Shown one piece after another: positions 22,947 to 34,202 of a DNA stretch of 64,000 nucleotides. Positions within the stretch are counted from its first letter, which is position 1; each line of letters opens with the position of its first letter. The stretch comes from Solanum dulcamara (Eukaryota > Streptophyta > Magnoliopsida > Solanales > Solanaceae), in NCBI RefSeq assembly GCF_947179165.1, contig NC_077245.1, positions 11,812,740 through 11,876,739 of the forward strand. Reading direction: 5' to 3'. The position numbers and the translations under genes were made by a program. The notes beneath the pieces were generated by a model, which saw nothing but the letters and a program-made list of their open reading frames with translations, had not been told where the DNA came from and did not search any database.

Positions 22947-24796
22947 TTAAAATAAAGCAGAGAAGGTTTCCTCCAATTCTTCAACAACAGTTGCAATATC
23001 AACCTTCTTATCCTTGTTCCTCCTATCACACCTATTCCTAATTTCACCTTGTCCACCAGTCAACACGTTCAATTGTCCCATTTTAATCATACCAATAACA
23101 AACTTCTCATAAAACAACGATTGATTCACCGCAAAGCTCGTAACAATCCCTCGAGTTCTTCTATCCGTATACAAATCTTGATCGGACGTAAATAGCCCTT
23201 GTCTATTCATAAGATCAACGAAGTACTTGTTATCGAACACATTAGGGCTACGAATGTCCATGTTAACCGTATTGTTCGAGTCAGCTGTGGGGCAACTACG
23301 TTTGAGGTTGTTAGCAAATGTCTTGTCCATTGTGGAGTCTTGGTTCGGGTAGAGACGGTCGGTGAAGGAAGTACAGTGGCTGATACCGATAGTGTGGGCC
23401 CCAGACAAGGCGACTGCATCGGTTGCGTCGAGGCCTTTGACTGCCAGGCGAGCGAGGACGGTTGTAGTGTTGGCAAATGGTGCGACAAGGTTGTCTATGG
23501 TCGCTTGTTCTGTTGCGAAGTTGAGTCCGTCTTTTCTTCCTAAGGGGACATCGTAGTTGGGCCCACCGGTCTGAAATTACCATGAGCTCATAAGTAAATA
23601 AAAATGAGTTAACTTTAAGACAATATTTTATATCATGCAAAAGATATAACTATTATACTTTTGTTATTTGCTCTACTATATCCTTTAAACTTCTTACCCT
23701 ATTCTTGTTATAAGACTTCTTTTATAATTTTAATGAACTAAGTCTTTCGAAAACAGTCATTCTATCTTGATAAAAAGTCAAATATGCATACACTTTATCT
23801 TCTCTAGACCACACGTTATGAAATTTCACTGAGTTATTATTGCAGTATATATAATTATGTATTATCGTTATTCACGAAAAAACATTTTTAATTCTGTCAA
23901 ATAAGACGAAAGCAAATTTGTCGTTTTGAATAAGTTTTAATTTTAACAACTTTCATAGTGGGAAAAATGGCATTTTCTCCCTATGAAAGTCCTTTTTTCT
24001 ACCCTATTATAATTCGGTAAAAATGTGTCCTTTTTTTTTTCAAAATTAACGAAAAAGAACAAAGTGAGTGAAAGTAACACTTTTGGTGGATCTTACCAAG
24101 ACAACGGAGTCCCTAGCAGCAATGGCAGTAATATCAGAGCAAGACACAACTTCGCCACACTCAGCTTGGATCCTTTTCCTAAGATCATCAATGATCTTGA
24201 ATGACTTCTTTCTTAGGGTCAAATTTGGAATTGCAGTTTGCTCACTTGGCCCTCCTGCTGATCCATCCAGCAACACTGAACTATCACATCCCTGCATGAT
24301 AAAAAAAGAATCATCATTTTTTCATTGAATTTCTTCTTGAAAAATGTTAAGTGATTATTTTCACAGATACTTTAATTGAATCGAAAAAAGGAAAAAATTA
24401 GGAAGTTTTTCACTACTACAGTGTGATCAATCAGTTTTCCATCATGTATTTTTTTAATGAGCTGATTTAGAGGAAAAATCATGTTCTCTATATAGTACAA
24501 ATTTCGCTCTAATTCGTGATAGAAAAAACCTTTATCTTTAGTGACGTGTTTAGACAAAAATTAATAACCTGAACAAAGCAATCGTGGAAATGAAGTCGAA
24601 GTAAGCCAGCAGCTTGGCCAACATCATTCTTGATCTGTTTTTCAAGCCTTTTTCTAATAATGGATTCAAGTTGAGGGCAGTTAGATTGATAGAATGACCA
24701 TGAAAGACCTTTAACTAAAGCAGGCCTCTGAGCTTCTGTCACAAAGAAAGAAGCAACAAGAACAAGCAGAAAACTTGCAACAGTACTGGACACCAT
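22947..24796 (-). CDS. Px-B: class III secretory peroxidase, intact
   Basis: Exons are 24569-24796, 24097-24291 and 22947-23570, GT/AG and phase 0, giving 348 residues. The signal peptide is residues 1-22 (...FFVTEA). The distal site is RLHFHDCF with Arg67 and His71, the calcium loop GCDSSVLLD opens exon 2, and the proximal His200 sits in LSGAHTIG. Cysteine count and spacing are complete, starting with C40. The C-terminus runs past the last Cys as a tail ending in EELEETFSALF, amphipathic and hydrophobic, as in vacuolar-sorting propeptides of some class III peroxidases (inference). All key residues are present, so it should bind haem and oxidise phenolics with H2O2. It is the undamaged partner of Px-B'. 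Intron 2 carries a SINE 3' scrap. Confidence 0.95.
23745..23846 (+). mobile_element. SINE 3'-end scrap, TS/SolS-like, in Px-B intron 2 (copy 2 at ~50200-50310)
   Basis: Blocks 'ttcgaaaacag', 'ctatcttgat', 'atgcatacactttatc', 'ctagaccacacgttatgaaa' and 'tttcactgagttattattg' follow in the order of the 3' half of nightshade TS/SolS SINEs, which end in TTG repeats. The tRNA-derived head is missing. Confidence 0.5.
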
Positions 24797-24860
24797 GGCT
24801 GTCTAGATAGATTTTTGGTTTAGTTAATTAATTGGTACAATGATAGCTACAACAAGGGTC

Positions 24861-24870
24861 AAATTTATAG
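24861..24870 (-). promoter_or_regulatory. TATA box of Px-B
   Basis: The minus strand reads GGCTATAAATTTGACC across this site, 65-75 bp before the ATG at 24796. The identical 16-mer occurs upstream of Px-B', Px-C and Px-C'. Confidence 0.75.
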
Positions 24871-24960
24871 CCATATAAAGTTATCCACTTGGATATTTTA
24901 AATTTCTTCTTTCTTGTTTTTTCTTCTATTTGTTTAGACTTTAGACTTTTTATAAATGAG

Positions 24961-25018
24961 GCATCTCGGGATTTTTCTAAGAAATAGCCGCGTGGTCGCC
25001 ACATTGCTATGGATATTT
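24961..25018 (-). promoter_or_regulatory. Conserved upstream module of Px-B (G-box-like core)
   Basis: The plus strand reads atagccgcgtggtcgccaca then ttgctatgga, about 190 bp before the Px-B ATG. Related modules lie upstream of Px-B' (51766-51822) and, without an adjacent gene, at 26681-26750, 53441-53500 and 54404-54465. The core CCACGTGG at 53459-53466 and CCACGTGA at 26711-26718 is G-box-like (ACGT). Its role as a control element is inference. Confidence 0.4.
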
Positions 25019-25737
25019 TTTATTTTGATATTTTTACGTAGTACTCTCTCTCTCTTGCCTAAATAATTGATTTTTTTGGAACGTGGCACATGTTCCTTTG
25101 AAAAATTTGTTAATTAAATTACTACGACAATAACAACAATATATTAAAATCTAAAATGAAATGTACATAAATTTTATTACTTGGAGATAAATATTAATAT
25201 TTTGAATTTTGAAAGATTTATTTATTTTGAACCATACAAAAAGTGTTAGAAATTTAATTATTTTATATCAGAGAGTGAACTTCCTCCATCATTTTTTACC
25301 TTTTCAATTTGAATTTTACACCGTTTTTAAGAAATAATTATTGACATGAATAATTTATCACTATAATCATATTAATTAATGTTTAATATTAAATCTTAAA
25401 AATTAGTAATTATTACTAAAAATAATATATAATATATATAAATTATTTTTTTCTTGATCTAAACATGATAAAGAAAAATAAAAATATTTTTTTAATTCTG
25501 TGAACACACCGAGTGAGTAGTTTATATTGCATAGGATGATGAATCCAAGAAAGACGCATATCTCTGTTCTTTTGTGGTACGTGCAAAATTTCGTGCTTAG
25601 TGTAATTTACCTTTCCAACTGTTAACATCCAATAGAAAAGCAAAATAAATTAGCCGCCAATAAAGAATGCCTATTTTTCAATCCAACTCCACTCCATATA
25701 TATTTACGACATGCATGAATCTTAATGATTTGTTTGT

Positions 25738-25996
25738 ACGGACTCCGTCCAATTTTAGATATCATAATTTTTTTTAAGAATCAAATTATATAAATTTAAT
25801 AAATATTTTAAAATATTTTTTTTATCATATTAGTATGAAAAAAATTGTAACTTATAGTATTTTTTGTATAGTTTTTGAATATTTAATTTTTTATTTTATA
25901 ATATTAAATTAAAGTAATATAATTTAACTTTAAAAATTAATCATATAGACTTTCGAAAAACGCAATATGACAATTAAAATAAAACGGAGGGAGTAC
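25738..25996. mobile_element. Stowaway-like MITE (copy 2 at 52548-52810)
   Basis: Left end gtacggactccgtccaattt followed by tagatatcata; right end tatgacaattaaaataaaac followed by ggagggagtac, its imperfect reverse complement (CTCCCTCCGT type). The core is AT-rich. Confidence 0.7.
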
Positions 25997-26680
25997 TAAA
26001 CTTTGAATCTTTGTCTTTCATTTTACGTGGCACGATTCAAATTTTGAGAATCAAATAATTTAAATTTGATCATGAAAAAATTTATATATTTGAAAATAAT
26101 AATTGAAGTAGTATTTAATTAATGCGGACGTTCATGACAAGATAATTTTCTAAATCCCTCTAATTAATCTAACAACTCTTTATAAAAAACGTCAATCATT
26201 TATTAATTCCAACTAAATATTTATCTATCAATTTACTCCACTAATATGATCAACCAAGATTTTATAAAAGAATAGTTTGATATTACCTTTTACGGAAAAG
26301 AATAGTTTGAATGACAAGATTTGAAAAAAAAAATATTTTTAATTCGATTAATATATTGTTCTTGTCTATAATGCTATTTTGTTGTTGTTGATTATTATCA
26401 ATTATGTTATAAACTTTTTTTTAACGAAACATATTTATTATAAAATGATAACACAAACTTATGAATATTTTTAATAATTTATAGAACTTACGGATATAAA
26501 ATAATATTTTTTAAAATTTCACCAAAACTTGAAAAAATTTAAAACTAAACATATGGTGTAATTTCACAAAAATCTCTATCAAAAATAACTTGCCAAGAAT
26601 AGTTGGAAGCTTGTGGCCAAACGGGCCTTAGTCAAAATCAAACAATTGGAGTATATTTTTTTTTTTAAGTATATGCTTTA

Positions 26681-26750
26681 GAAGGATTCATCGATTTTTC
26701 TATCAAAGAGCCACGTGATTGTCACACTGCTCTGGACCTTTTGATTTAAA
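26681..26750 (-). promoter_or_regulatory. Orphan peroxidase-type upstream module (copy 2 at 54404-54465)
   Basis: The text 'tcatcgatttttctatcaaa' then 'gagccacgtgattgtcacac' then 'tgctctggacc' repeats the Px-B module 'tctcgggatttttctaagaa' then 'atagccgcgtggtcgccaca' then 'ttgctatgga'. No peroxidase exon lies next to it. It may be a leftover from a lost tandem gene, or a dispersed repeat. Confidence 0.4.
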
Positions 26751-26962
26751 TATTTCAAACAGCATTAATTATATATAATTATTACTCTCAAGAAAATTTA
26801 TTACTACAAAAAAAAAAGACCTACCTATGCTTTAAAGTGGCGAGCCACATCCACACCCGTTTATACAAAAATTATACTGTATTGATATATATCACATATT
26901 GACATTTTATCACTTTTCGACTTTTATACTATTTTACTTTTTTATATTTTGATATTCTTTGG

Positions 26963-27112
26963 TCAAATTCTGACTCTGTTATTATGAGTAAGTTTAACAT
27001 TATGTACCCAGATCATACCTTCAGAGTGTGATTTGCGTCAAATTCTGGTTCCTTCATTATGAGTGAGTTTAGCATTATGTACCCAGATCATACATTCAGA
27101 ATGTGATTTGCA
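26963..27112 (+). repeat. 75 bp direct tandem duplication, copy 1 only
   Basis: 'tcaaattctg' opens both units (26963 and 27038), each followed by 'ttattatgagt' or 'tcattatgagt' and 'gtacccagatcata...ttcag'. Copy 2 (around 54685-54760) has one unit. Confidence 0.85.
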
Positions 27113-27710
27113 GACTATCTTCTTTATTGTTACGTTCAATTAGGAAAATGTAAAATATGCTAGTGGCCAGTAAAGAATACATTAAGGTAGAAATACGTAT
27201 AAATTACTCTTAGTTAACAATAATAATAACATTCAGTGTAATTCTACGAGTGATGTTTGGATAGGATAATGTATATGCAATTTTATTTCTATCTTCCGAA
27301 GGTAGAGCTGTAGGATAAAAGAGTTGTTTTTTATATACCATCGATTCAAATAAAATATATATATATATATATATATATATAATCAAGCGTGAAACATAAC
27401 ATTACGTCATTTAACTTATTAATAAATTAAATTAGTTCAACTATATTAAATACAGAAAAAAAAACTGAGGGCACTGCTCCAATTTAATAGCGGCCCTGAT
27501 ATTTTACTCTCTAATAATAAGCTTATGAATTTGTCCATAGGAGCTTTGATTTTCACTTTTGTAAAAAAAAAAATTCACGTACTCTAGTGCAAATGTTATT
27601 TTAATTAGTTATATGATCTTTTCCATTAAATAAATCATAAAAGTTAACACGAGTAATTTGCAAATAAAACACAGAAAAACTTGTATGATTATTTTATATT
27701 ATATAAAGCT

Positions 27711-27904
27711 ATGAGTCATGTTTGCACTGCAGAAAATCTGGCGAGGTTAGTAAAGAGCAAATTAGGTGAAGTCATTTATTTACCCAAAAAAGAAAAGACG
27801 AGCTTCAAAGAGTTGACTGACAATTTGCCTAAACCAGTGGTTTTGGCCCCTAGAATGTACTGCGATATATACTTTCGCTATTTCAATTTATGTGGTATAA
27901 TTTA
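27711..27904 (+). other. Unidentified short frame, preserved in both copies (copy 2 at 55356-55549)
   Basis: The frame starts MSHVCTAENL and continues with KSKLGEVIYLPKKEK and LPKPVVLAPRMY, 64 codons from this Met (74 from an upstream Met at 27681). Base composition is less AT-rich than its surroundings. Copy 2 differs by three substitutions, all changing residues within an eight-residue patch (ARLV to SKLL), then is unchanged for about 100 bp. I do not recognise the protein. It could be an exon remnant; a tgcag precedes the diverged patch and would serve as a splice acceptor. Confidence 0.25.
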
Positions 27905-28427
27905 ATTTAATATAATATTTAAATAAATAAATAAATTATTATTTAAAATAATTTATAAATATTTATTTATTTGATTATAAATTATTTTATTAATAATAAT
28001 TATTTATAGAGATCGATTAAAAAGAAAAATGAGTTAAATTTAACAGTATCATTTTCAAGTCTACATTATCTCTTCTATGATGATCTCTTCCAAGTCTTAC
28101 ATATCCATGTTGGTTTAATTTCATTATAAAAAAAATGCATTTTGAAAAATAATATTCGAAAGAAAATCTACGTTCATACTCTTACCTTCCTTTCAACTAT
28201 TCTTTTTCTTTTTTTTACATAAATATATATTCCACTTTTTTCTTTCTTTCTTTTGGTTACTAAAGTGATAGTCGTTGATAGTTGCAATTTATTTCTCTTG
28301 TTTTTAATAGAGGCCGCCCACGTGTAGACTTTGGAGGTTCCAAAGGACAAAAGCAGCCTACAACACACTTTGGTATTGCTATAGGACGGTAAATATTGCT
28401 ATCTGGACTCTTTTTATGCGAGCCGAG

Positions 28428-28537
28428 GATTTTTCGAAAATAGTTGTTCTATCTTGATAGAATAAGATCTGCATATACTTTACATTTTCTAGATCTTACG
28501 TTGTGAAATTTCACTGAATTGTTATTGTTGTTATAAT
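28428..28537 (+). mobile_element. SINE 3'-end scrap, TS/SolS-like (copy 2 at ~56088-56195)
   Basis: 'tttttcgaaaatagttgttc', 'atcttgatagaataagatct', 'gcatatactttacat', 'ctagatcttacgttgtgaaa' and 'tttcactgaattgttattgt' follow the order of the SINE 3' half and end near TTG repeats. Confidence 0.55.
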
Positions 28538-30679
28538 TAGAAATAATTTTTGTATAAATTTTTGATAATGTAGTTGTTATTGATAGAGAATATTTCACGA
28601 GTAAAATAGAACTTCGAAGCATAAATTCAAAATAATTAAATTTCAAAACGAATATCAAATACCTGATGAAAAATTAAAAGTAAGAACACATACCTCAGTA
28701 ATAATAATACTCCATAAAGTAAATAAATAAAAGTCTTTGTATCCGACCAAGAAACTTTTAGTTCACATAATCCTTTTCCTAGCTACTTGTTCATGGTACA
28801 TTCTATTATTCAATGAATCATTATATTATGTTTGAAAGAAGAAGCAAAAGTCTTTTCATTTGTTCAAAATTTAGATGTATCATTGAGCATCTTTGATTTT
28901 TCAACCGTTGCAATTTGATGAAATGTAGTACAATAATAACTATGTTGGGCTCGTTTGATAAATCGAGATAAGAGAATGAATTTCAAAATTAATTTTAAAA
29001 TGAACTTATTTTATATTTAATTGGAATTTTTTTAAAAAATAATTTATCTTGAAATTAATTATTCAGAAATTATAATGTTATTTCTCTCCCATATTGAGGG
29101 TAGAACAATAATCCTAAATAATTAATTTCAAAATTACTTATTATTCAAATAAAAAATTAAAGAGAGGGAAGATGCTCTCACGTTACCTTTATTCTTTCAC
29201 TTTTTTCTAAGCTGGCTTTCAGATTTCGTTTTTCTTCAAATTTAAAATTTATACGTAAAATACAAAGGGTGGATGAGGATTAAATCAAATTAAAACTTTA
29301 TTTATATCTAGTGTTTATACCTAGAGAATACATGCATAACATGTATTTGTACAAGCTTTTAATAATTAATTTTGGTAATTTACATATATTCTCACTTTGT
29401 TAAATTGCTTGATCATAATAAATTAATATGATTTAATATAAATATTTAATGTGGCTAAAATTTAATAATCAAAGTAGAGAAAAAAGGTTATGTCCTCAAT
29501 TTTTTTAAATTATAAGCATATTAACTATGCAAAATAGATATGTGAGATTTTTAAATCGCAATAAGTGGCACCTTTCTAGTTGTAAATAGGGATGACAATA
29601 CGACAGATGAATTAAGTATTTTTCTGATAAAGTTTATCTAATTATTTAAATACAATCATACCGTGTCCCGTTTATCCCCGCATTGTTTAGCCTCGTTATA
29701 TATTATTTGTTTTCGTTGTCAAAATTTACTGTTTCTCTTACGATTATGTCAAATATTGTAATTTTCTTTCATGTAGTCACAATCATTAATATTCTTTTTA
29801 TTCGATTTGGTTTCTTTTCTCATTTGGTGCAAGACACTAATTCCTTTTAATCGAGAAAAAAAAAAAGAAAATTCCAATTTGTTCTAATTTATTTATTGTC
29901 AGAATTAATAAAGACACTTAAAGCACGAGTTGTAAGTCGCGCAAATAACTACATTAACTTTAAAAGGACTATCCGGTGATATTTAATCAAAATATTTTCT
30001 AGTTAATTCTAGGTCGTCAAGTTAAATGGTGCACTTGTTTGAATATTGAGTTAGTTATATAAGGGATCAATTTTCACTTAATAATGTATATTTTAAACTT
30101 TTTTTACATGAATTAGCAAACAAATACTACTTAATTAATATACACCTATAATTTAAGTTAATTTTCACTCGCGTCAAACCTTTTTTAGTAATTAATATAC
30201 ATAGCTATAGTTATCCAGAATTTGTATAATTAAGCTCCCAATTGCATAAATTCAGAATTTCCTAATTGAATAAATTCAGATTTCGTATATACTTACGCTA
30301 TTATGTATATAATATAATATTGATACATTTGATTTGTATAAATTCTGAAAAATTCCTAAAATGTATAAATACAAAATTTGCATATACTTACCATGTTCAG
30401 CGAATTATACAATCGAATTTGTATATTTGCAGCGAATTATATAAACGGGTATGCAAATTATACAAAATGTAATTACCTAGATTATAGCTATTTCGATCTA
30501 TTAAGATTTTTATAGTAGCTATTTATGAAACTTTCACTTTTTTAAAGTGGTATACTTGTATTTTATAAATCCTAAACTCACCTCTAGTTTGAATACAATT
30601 TTTTTTGCACTGTACATACTTCTTGATTCGTTTAGCTTTTTTATTCCGGACTCCTTCGATTTGCAGTACAACCATGAGT

Positions 30680-30915
30680 CTTTGTAGGAGTCTTGTACTT
30701 TGATACAATATATAATTTGTGTATATACTCTGATTGCCTTGGAAATCAGAGGTAGTTCATACTTTAAGACAAGTAAAAAAATAAATTGATGTTTTCTTCT
30801 CTTTTTTAAGTTAAAAAATGGAACTAAAAAAAAATTAAACAAAACGCCTAAGTCTAGGCTTGAACCCGCTACTAAGACAGCTTTGAACAATCTTAAACAT
30901 TGAGCTATCTTTCTT
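30680..30915 (-). mobile_element. tRNA-like head of a possible SINE (copy 2 at ~58385-58625)
   Basis: The minus strand reads TAGCTCAATGTT, resembling a pol III A box, then about 41 bp later GGGTTCAAGCC, resembling a B box. The spacing fits a tRNA gene, but the acceptor stem does not pair, so it is not a functional tRNA. A body of about 200 bp follows. Open frames of 118 and 101 codons over it are incidental. Confidence 0.35.
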
Positions 30916-32410
30916 TGCTATATAAAAAATGCTCAACAGTTAGTATTTATTCATAAATATCGTTATTTAACTTATATACTCGCAAAGAATTTTCGATAAA
31001 GGTTGTTTATCTGAATACCCTTGCTAAGGTGTAATTCCGCCCCAGCAGTTGGAAATTAATGTGGATAATATCGATAACACTTGAAATATGTATCATAGGA
31101 AAGTACTACATATGTTATTTATTTTTTTACAACTACATAGGTTATTGTTCACCATTCAAATATTTGGAGGTGGTATTATTTTTCAATTCTTAAATATTAA
31201 AAGGGTAAAGTGGAATTGACTCATAAAAATAAAATGTAAGTGACTTTACTAGTATCTAAATATCCCTCTATGCAGGCCCCCTCCAAAAAAAAAGCGCCAA
31301 ATAAATTAGATTCGTCATACAACATGTGTTCAACTTGGAAATCTAACAGCATATAGAAATTTATCCATACAGAAAGTAGACATTAAGACATAGATGCCCG
31401 TATAGGCCGTACTAATATATTAATCGCTCTCGAAAAAAAATCTATTGATTCTCTCATATGATAATTTACTTCGCAAACGAAACAAAAGAAAAACAAAAAA
31501 AACAACAGTCATGCCACATTTTGCCTCTGATTATTACAAGAAACATATATATTTAACAAAAGACTTGCATTAAACAAAGTATAGTACTTCCAATAAGTTA
31601 AGTTAACTTAAAATGCAGCAGCCAAGGTTTTCTCCAATCCTTCAAAAACATCAACCAACAACTTATCCTTATTCCTCACTGAGCACTTAGCCCTAATTTC
31701 ACCTTGTCCGCCAGTCGACACGTTCAATTGTCCCATTTTAATCATGGCTATTACAAACTTGTCAAAAAAAACCTTTTGGTCCGTACCAAAATTCGTAACG
31801 ATCCCTCGAGTCCTTTGATCCGTGTACAAATCTTGATCGGACGTAAAAAGCCCTTGCCTATTCATGAGATCAACATAGTACTTATTGTCAAAAATATTAG
31901 GGCTACGAATGTCCATGTTGACCGTGTTGTTTGAGTCAACTTTAGGGCAACTTCGTTTGAGGTTGTTAGCGAATGTTTGGTCCATGGTGGAGTCTTGGTT
32001 CGGGTAGAGACGTTCCGTGAAGGAATCGCAGTGGCTGATACCGATAGTGTGGGCCCCAGACAAGGCGACGACGTCCGTGGCGTCGAAGCCTTTAGTAGCC
32101 AGGCGAGTGAGGAGGGTTGTAGTGTTGGCAGTTGGTGCAACGAGGTTGTTTATGGTTGCGGTTTCCGTAGCAAAGTTAAGTCCATCTCTTCTTCCCAAAG
32201 GTACAACATAGTTGGGTCCACCAGTCTGGAATAACAATGGTAGATAAATAAATAAATAAGCATAAATAAATAAAAAGAGTTTGTTTCCTAATACTCCATT
32301 CATCTATTGACATTCTTTCATTTTTAGTCCGTCTTAAAAATAATGACTGATCATTTCTATATTTAAAAGAAATTTAAACTTTCTATTTTACCCATACTCA
32401 AATGATTTAG

Positions 32411-32600
32411 AGCCTGTTTGGATTGACTCATAAGTTGCTAAGCTGTTTTCAACCTTTTTGAGTGTTTGGTTGGCCAACAAATTAAAGTCATTTTGTGCTT
32501 AAAAAAATAATTGGGCCTATTTGACATAGCTTATCTAAACAACTTATAAGCTGTTTTCTGCTTATAAACTGTTTTAAATAAGATAAGTCAAACAGGGTTT
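32411..32600. mobile_element. hAT-like MITE in Px-C intron 2 (copy 2 at ~60121-60320)
   Basis: Left end gcctgtttggattgactcat; right end agataagtcaaacagggttt, its imperfect reverse complement. The core contains 'cttataagctgttttc' repeats typical of this MITE family. It has no frame. Confidence 0.6.
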
Positions 32601-33305
32601 TAGTCACACAAATATTTATGATTTTTTTGTGTCCAGTCAAGCACCTTCAAATAAGTTGGAAGGAAGGGAGCAGCTATTTTTTCTTGTTGGAATAATTGTA
32701 TTTTTTGGGTTAAATAGGTACGTAATTAGTAATTGACATGTGAAATAAAATGTTTAATTACTAGTATTTCAATAAATTAAGCACTACTAGTGTATTATAA
32801 GGAGGTAATATATTTATAATTTACCAAGACAACAGCATCCCTAGCAGCAAGGGCAGCAATATCAGAGCAAGAAACAATTCTTCCACATTCCTTGTGAACT
32901 CTTTCTCTAAGATCTTCAATGATCTTAAATGACTCTTTTCTTAGTGTCTGATTTGGTATTGCAGTTTTCTCACTTGGACCCCCTGCTGATCCATCTAGCA
33001 TTACTGATCCATCACATCCCTGCATCCATCATTTGTACAATATTCATAAATAAATAATTAGATAAAATGTAGTTAGATACTATTGGTTTCTTTTAAAAGA
33101 TGGAGTAGCAAAAAATGATTGAAAATATCTCTCTTTGGATTTGGATTGAAATGTCTTTTAATAATTTGAATAAGCAAATAACTTGAAATTAAAAACAATC
33201 TAAAATATCTCAACAACTCAAACAATCTAACTAAAATTCAAATTCATCTTAAACTAAACAACTTATTTTGTTAAAAAGTTACTGCAACTAAATGCAAATT
33301 TCAAC

Positions 33306-33408
33306 AGATACATATCCCGCCTTCATAAGATAGAGGTAAGATTGCATACATATGCATCCGTACTCACCACTTATGAAATTTTATTGGGTATATTATTGTT
33401 GTTGATGT
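33306..33408 (+). mobile_element. SINE 3'-end scrap in Px-C intron 1 (copy 2 at ~61020-61130)
   Basis: 'cccgccttcataagatagag', 'gtaagattgcatacatatgc', 'cgtactcaccacttatgaaa' and 'ttattgggtatattattgtt' then gttg match the 3' half of TS/SolS SINEs, including the closing TTG repeats. This is the best preserved of the three scraps. Confidence 0.65.
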
Positions 33409-34192
33409 ACACGTCCCTCCTCTTTTAAAAGGATCATGGTTAAAGTTACAGATAAATTAAAAATACGTTAAGAGCTTCAGAGCGATAAAAAAGTGAATCA
33501 CAATGGATCTTAATAGCAAGGTCACTAAATTTGTCACTTACCATATCCTATCACATATTTAGCATTGGTCTTCCGCTTGATATGTCACAAGTCATTAACC
33601 ACTTATCCATTACAAAAAGAAGGGAAAAAACGCTTTGTTTGCAGGGGGTCAAATTTAACATATATATCACTCAAAAAGAATATATATGTTTAAGTCATAA
33701 CACGCATTACAAACGAATATAATAGTTGTGTCATGTGTGTGGGGCTATGATATGGACAAGAGTCATTAAGCTCATCAGCTTAAGAAGAGTGAAACTTACT
33801 TAAAACATAAGATAACAAATATAGATTATGCTAATAATGTAATTTTTTTATACTATTCATATATAAATAGCATGTTTAAGTACCTGAACAAAGCAATCAT
33901 GGAAATGAAGACGAAGCAAGCCAGCAGCTTGGCCAATATCATCCTTAAAAACTTTCTCAAGTCTCTTCCTAACAATTGATTGTAATTTTGGACAAGTTGA
34001 ATCAAAGAATGTCCATGAAAGCCCTTTCACTAAAGGAGGAAGCCCTTGACCTTTTGATGAGACAATGGAATATTGAGAAAAAAACTAAAGAGAGGAGATA
34101 AACAAGAGCTCAAAGCTTGAAGAGACACCAGTAGAAGCCATAAGTATTAATGTCACTTTATCTTGATGAAAAAACATAGCTAAGCAATGGTC

Positions 34193-34202
34193 AAATTTAT
34201 AG
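34193..34202 (-). promoter_or_regulatory. TATA box of Px-C
   Basis: The minus strand reads GGCTATAAATTTGACC here, about 52-60 bp before the ATG at 34141. An in-frame Met further upstream (34177) would lie above the expected transcription start, so the ATG at 34141 is preferred. Confidence 0.75.

Larger units (their letters stand above)
24871..31607. other. Spacer between Px-B and Px-C in copy 1
   Basis: Apart from the elements listed separately, no gene is supported. The stretch holds upstream modules, a MITE, a 75 bp tandem duplication, a (TA)n run at 27355-27381, a SINE scrap, a tRNA-like head and one short unidentified frame. Confidence 0.5.
31608..34141 (-). pseudogene. Px-C: class III peroxidase with nonsense codon in the signal peptide
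   Basis: Exons are 33884-34141, 32825-33019 and 31608-32225, GT/AG and phase 0; the frame would encode 356 residues. Codon 19 is TAG (34085-34087), where Px-C' has TTG for Leu. The stop lies inside the hydrophobic signal core, and there is no later in-frame Met in exon 1. The next Met is in exon 2, past the distal His, so reinitiation could not give an active enzyme. Everything else is preserved: RLHFHDCF, GCDGSVMLD, LSGAHTIG, all cysteines, and exons 2 and 3 whose translations equal those of Px-C'. That implies a recent loss or a sequencing or haplotype difference. The tail ends FEGLEKTLAAAF. A MITE lies in intron 2. Confidence 0.85.

Noticed and set aside
23199..23640. Several overlapping open frames on both strands across Px-B exon 3 (and the same over 31862-32234, 49652-50093, 59572-59944)
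   Set aside because: They are shadows of the peroxidase exon; none has a domain, and the peroxidase frame explains the conservation.
30840..30915. A functional tRNA gene on the minus strand
   Set aside because: A- and B-box-like words exist, but no acceptor or anticodon stems can be drawn.
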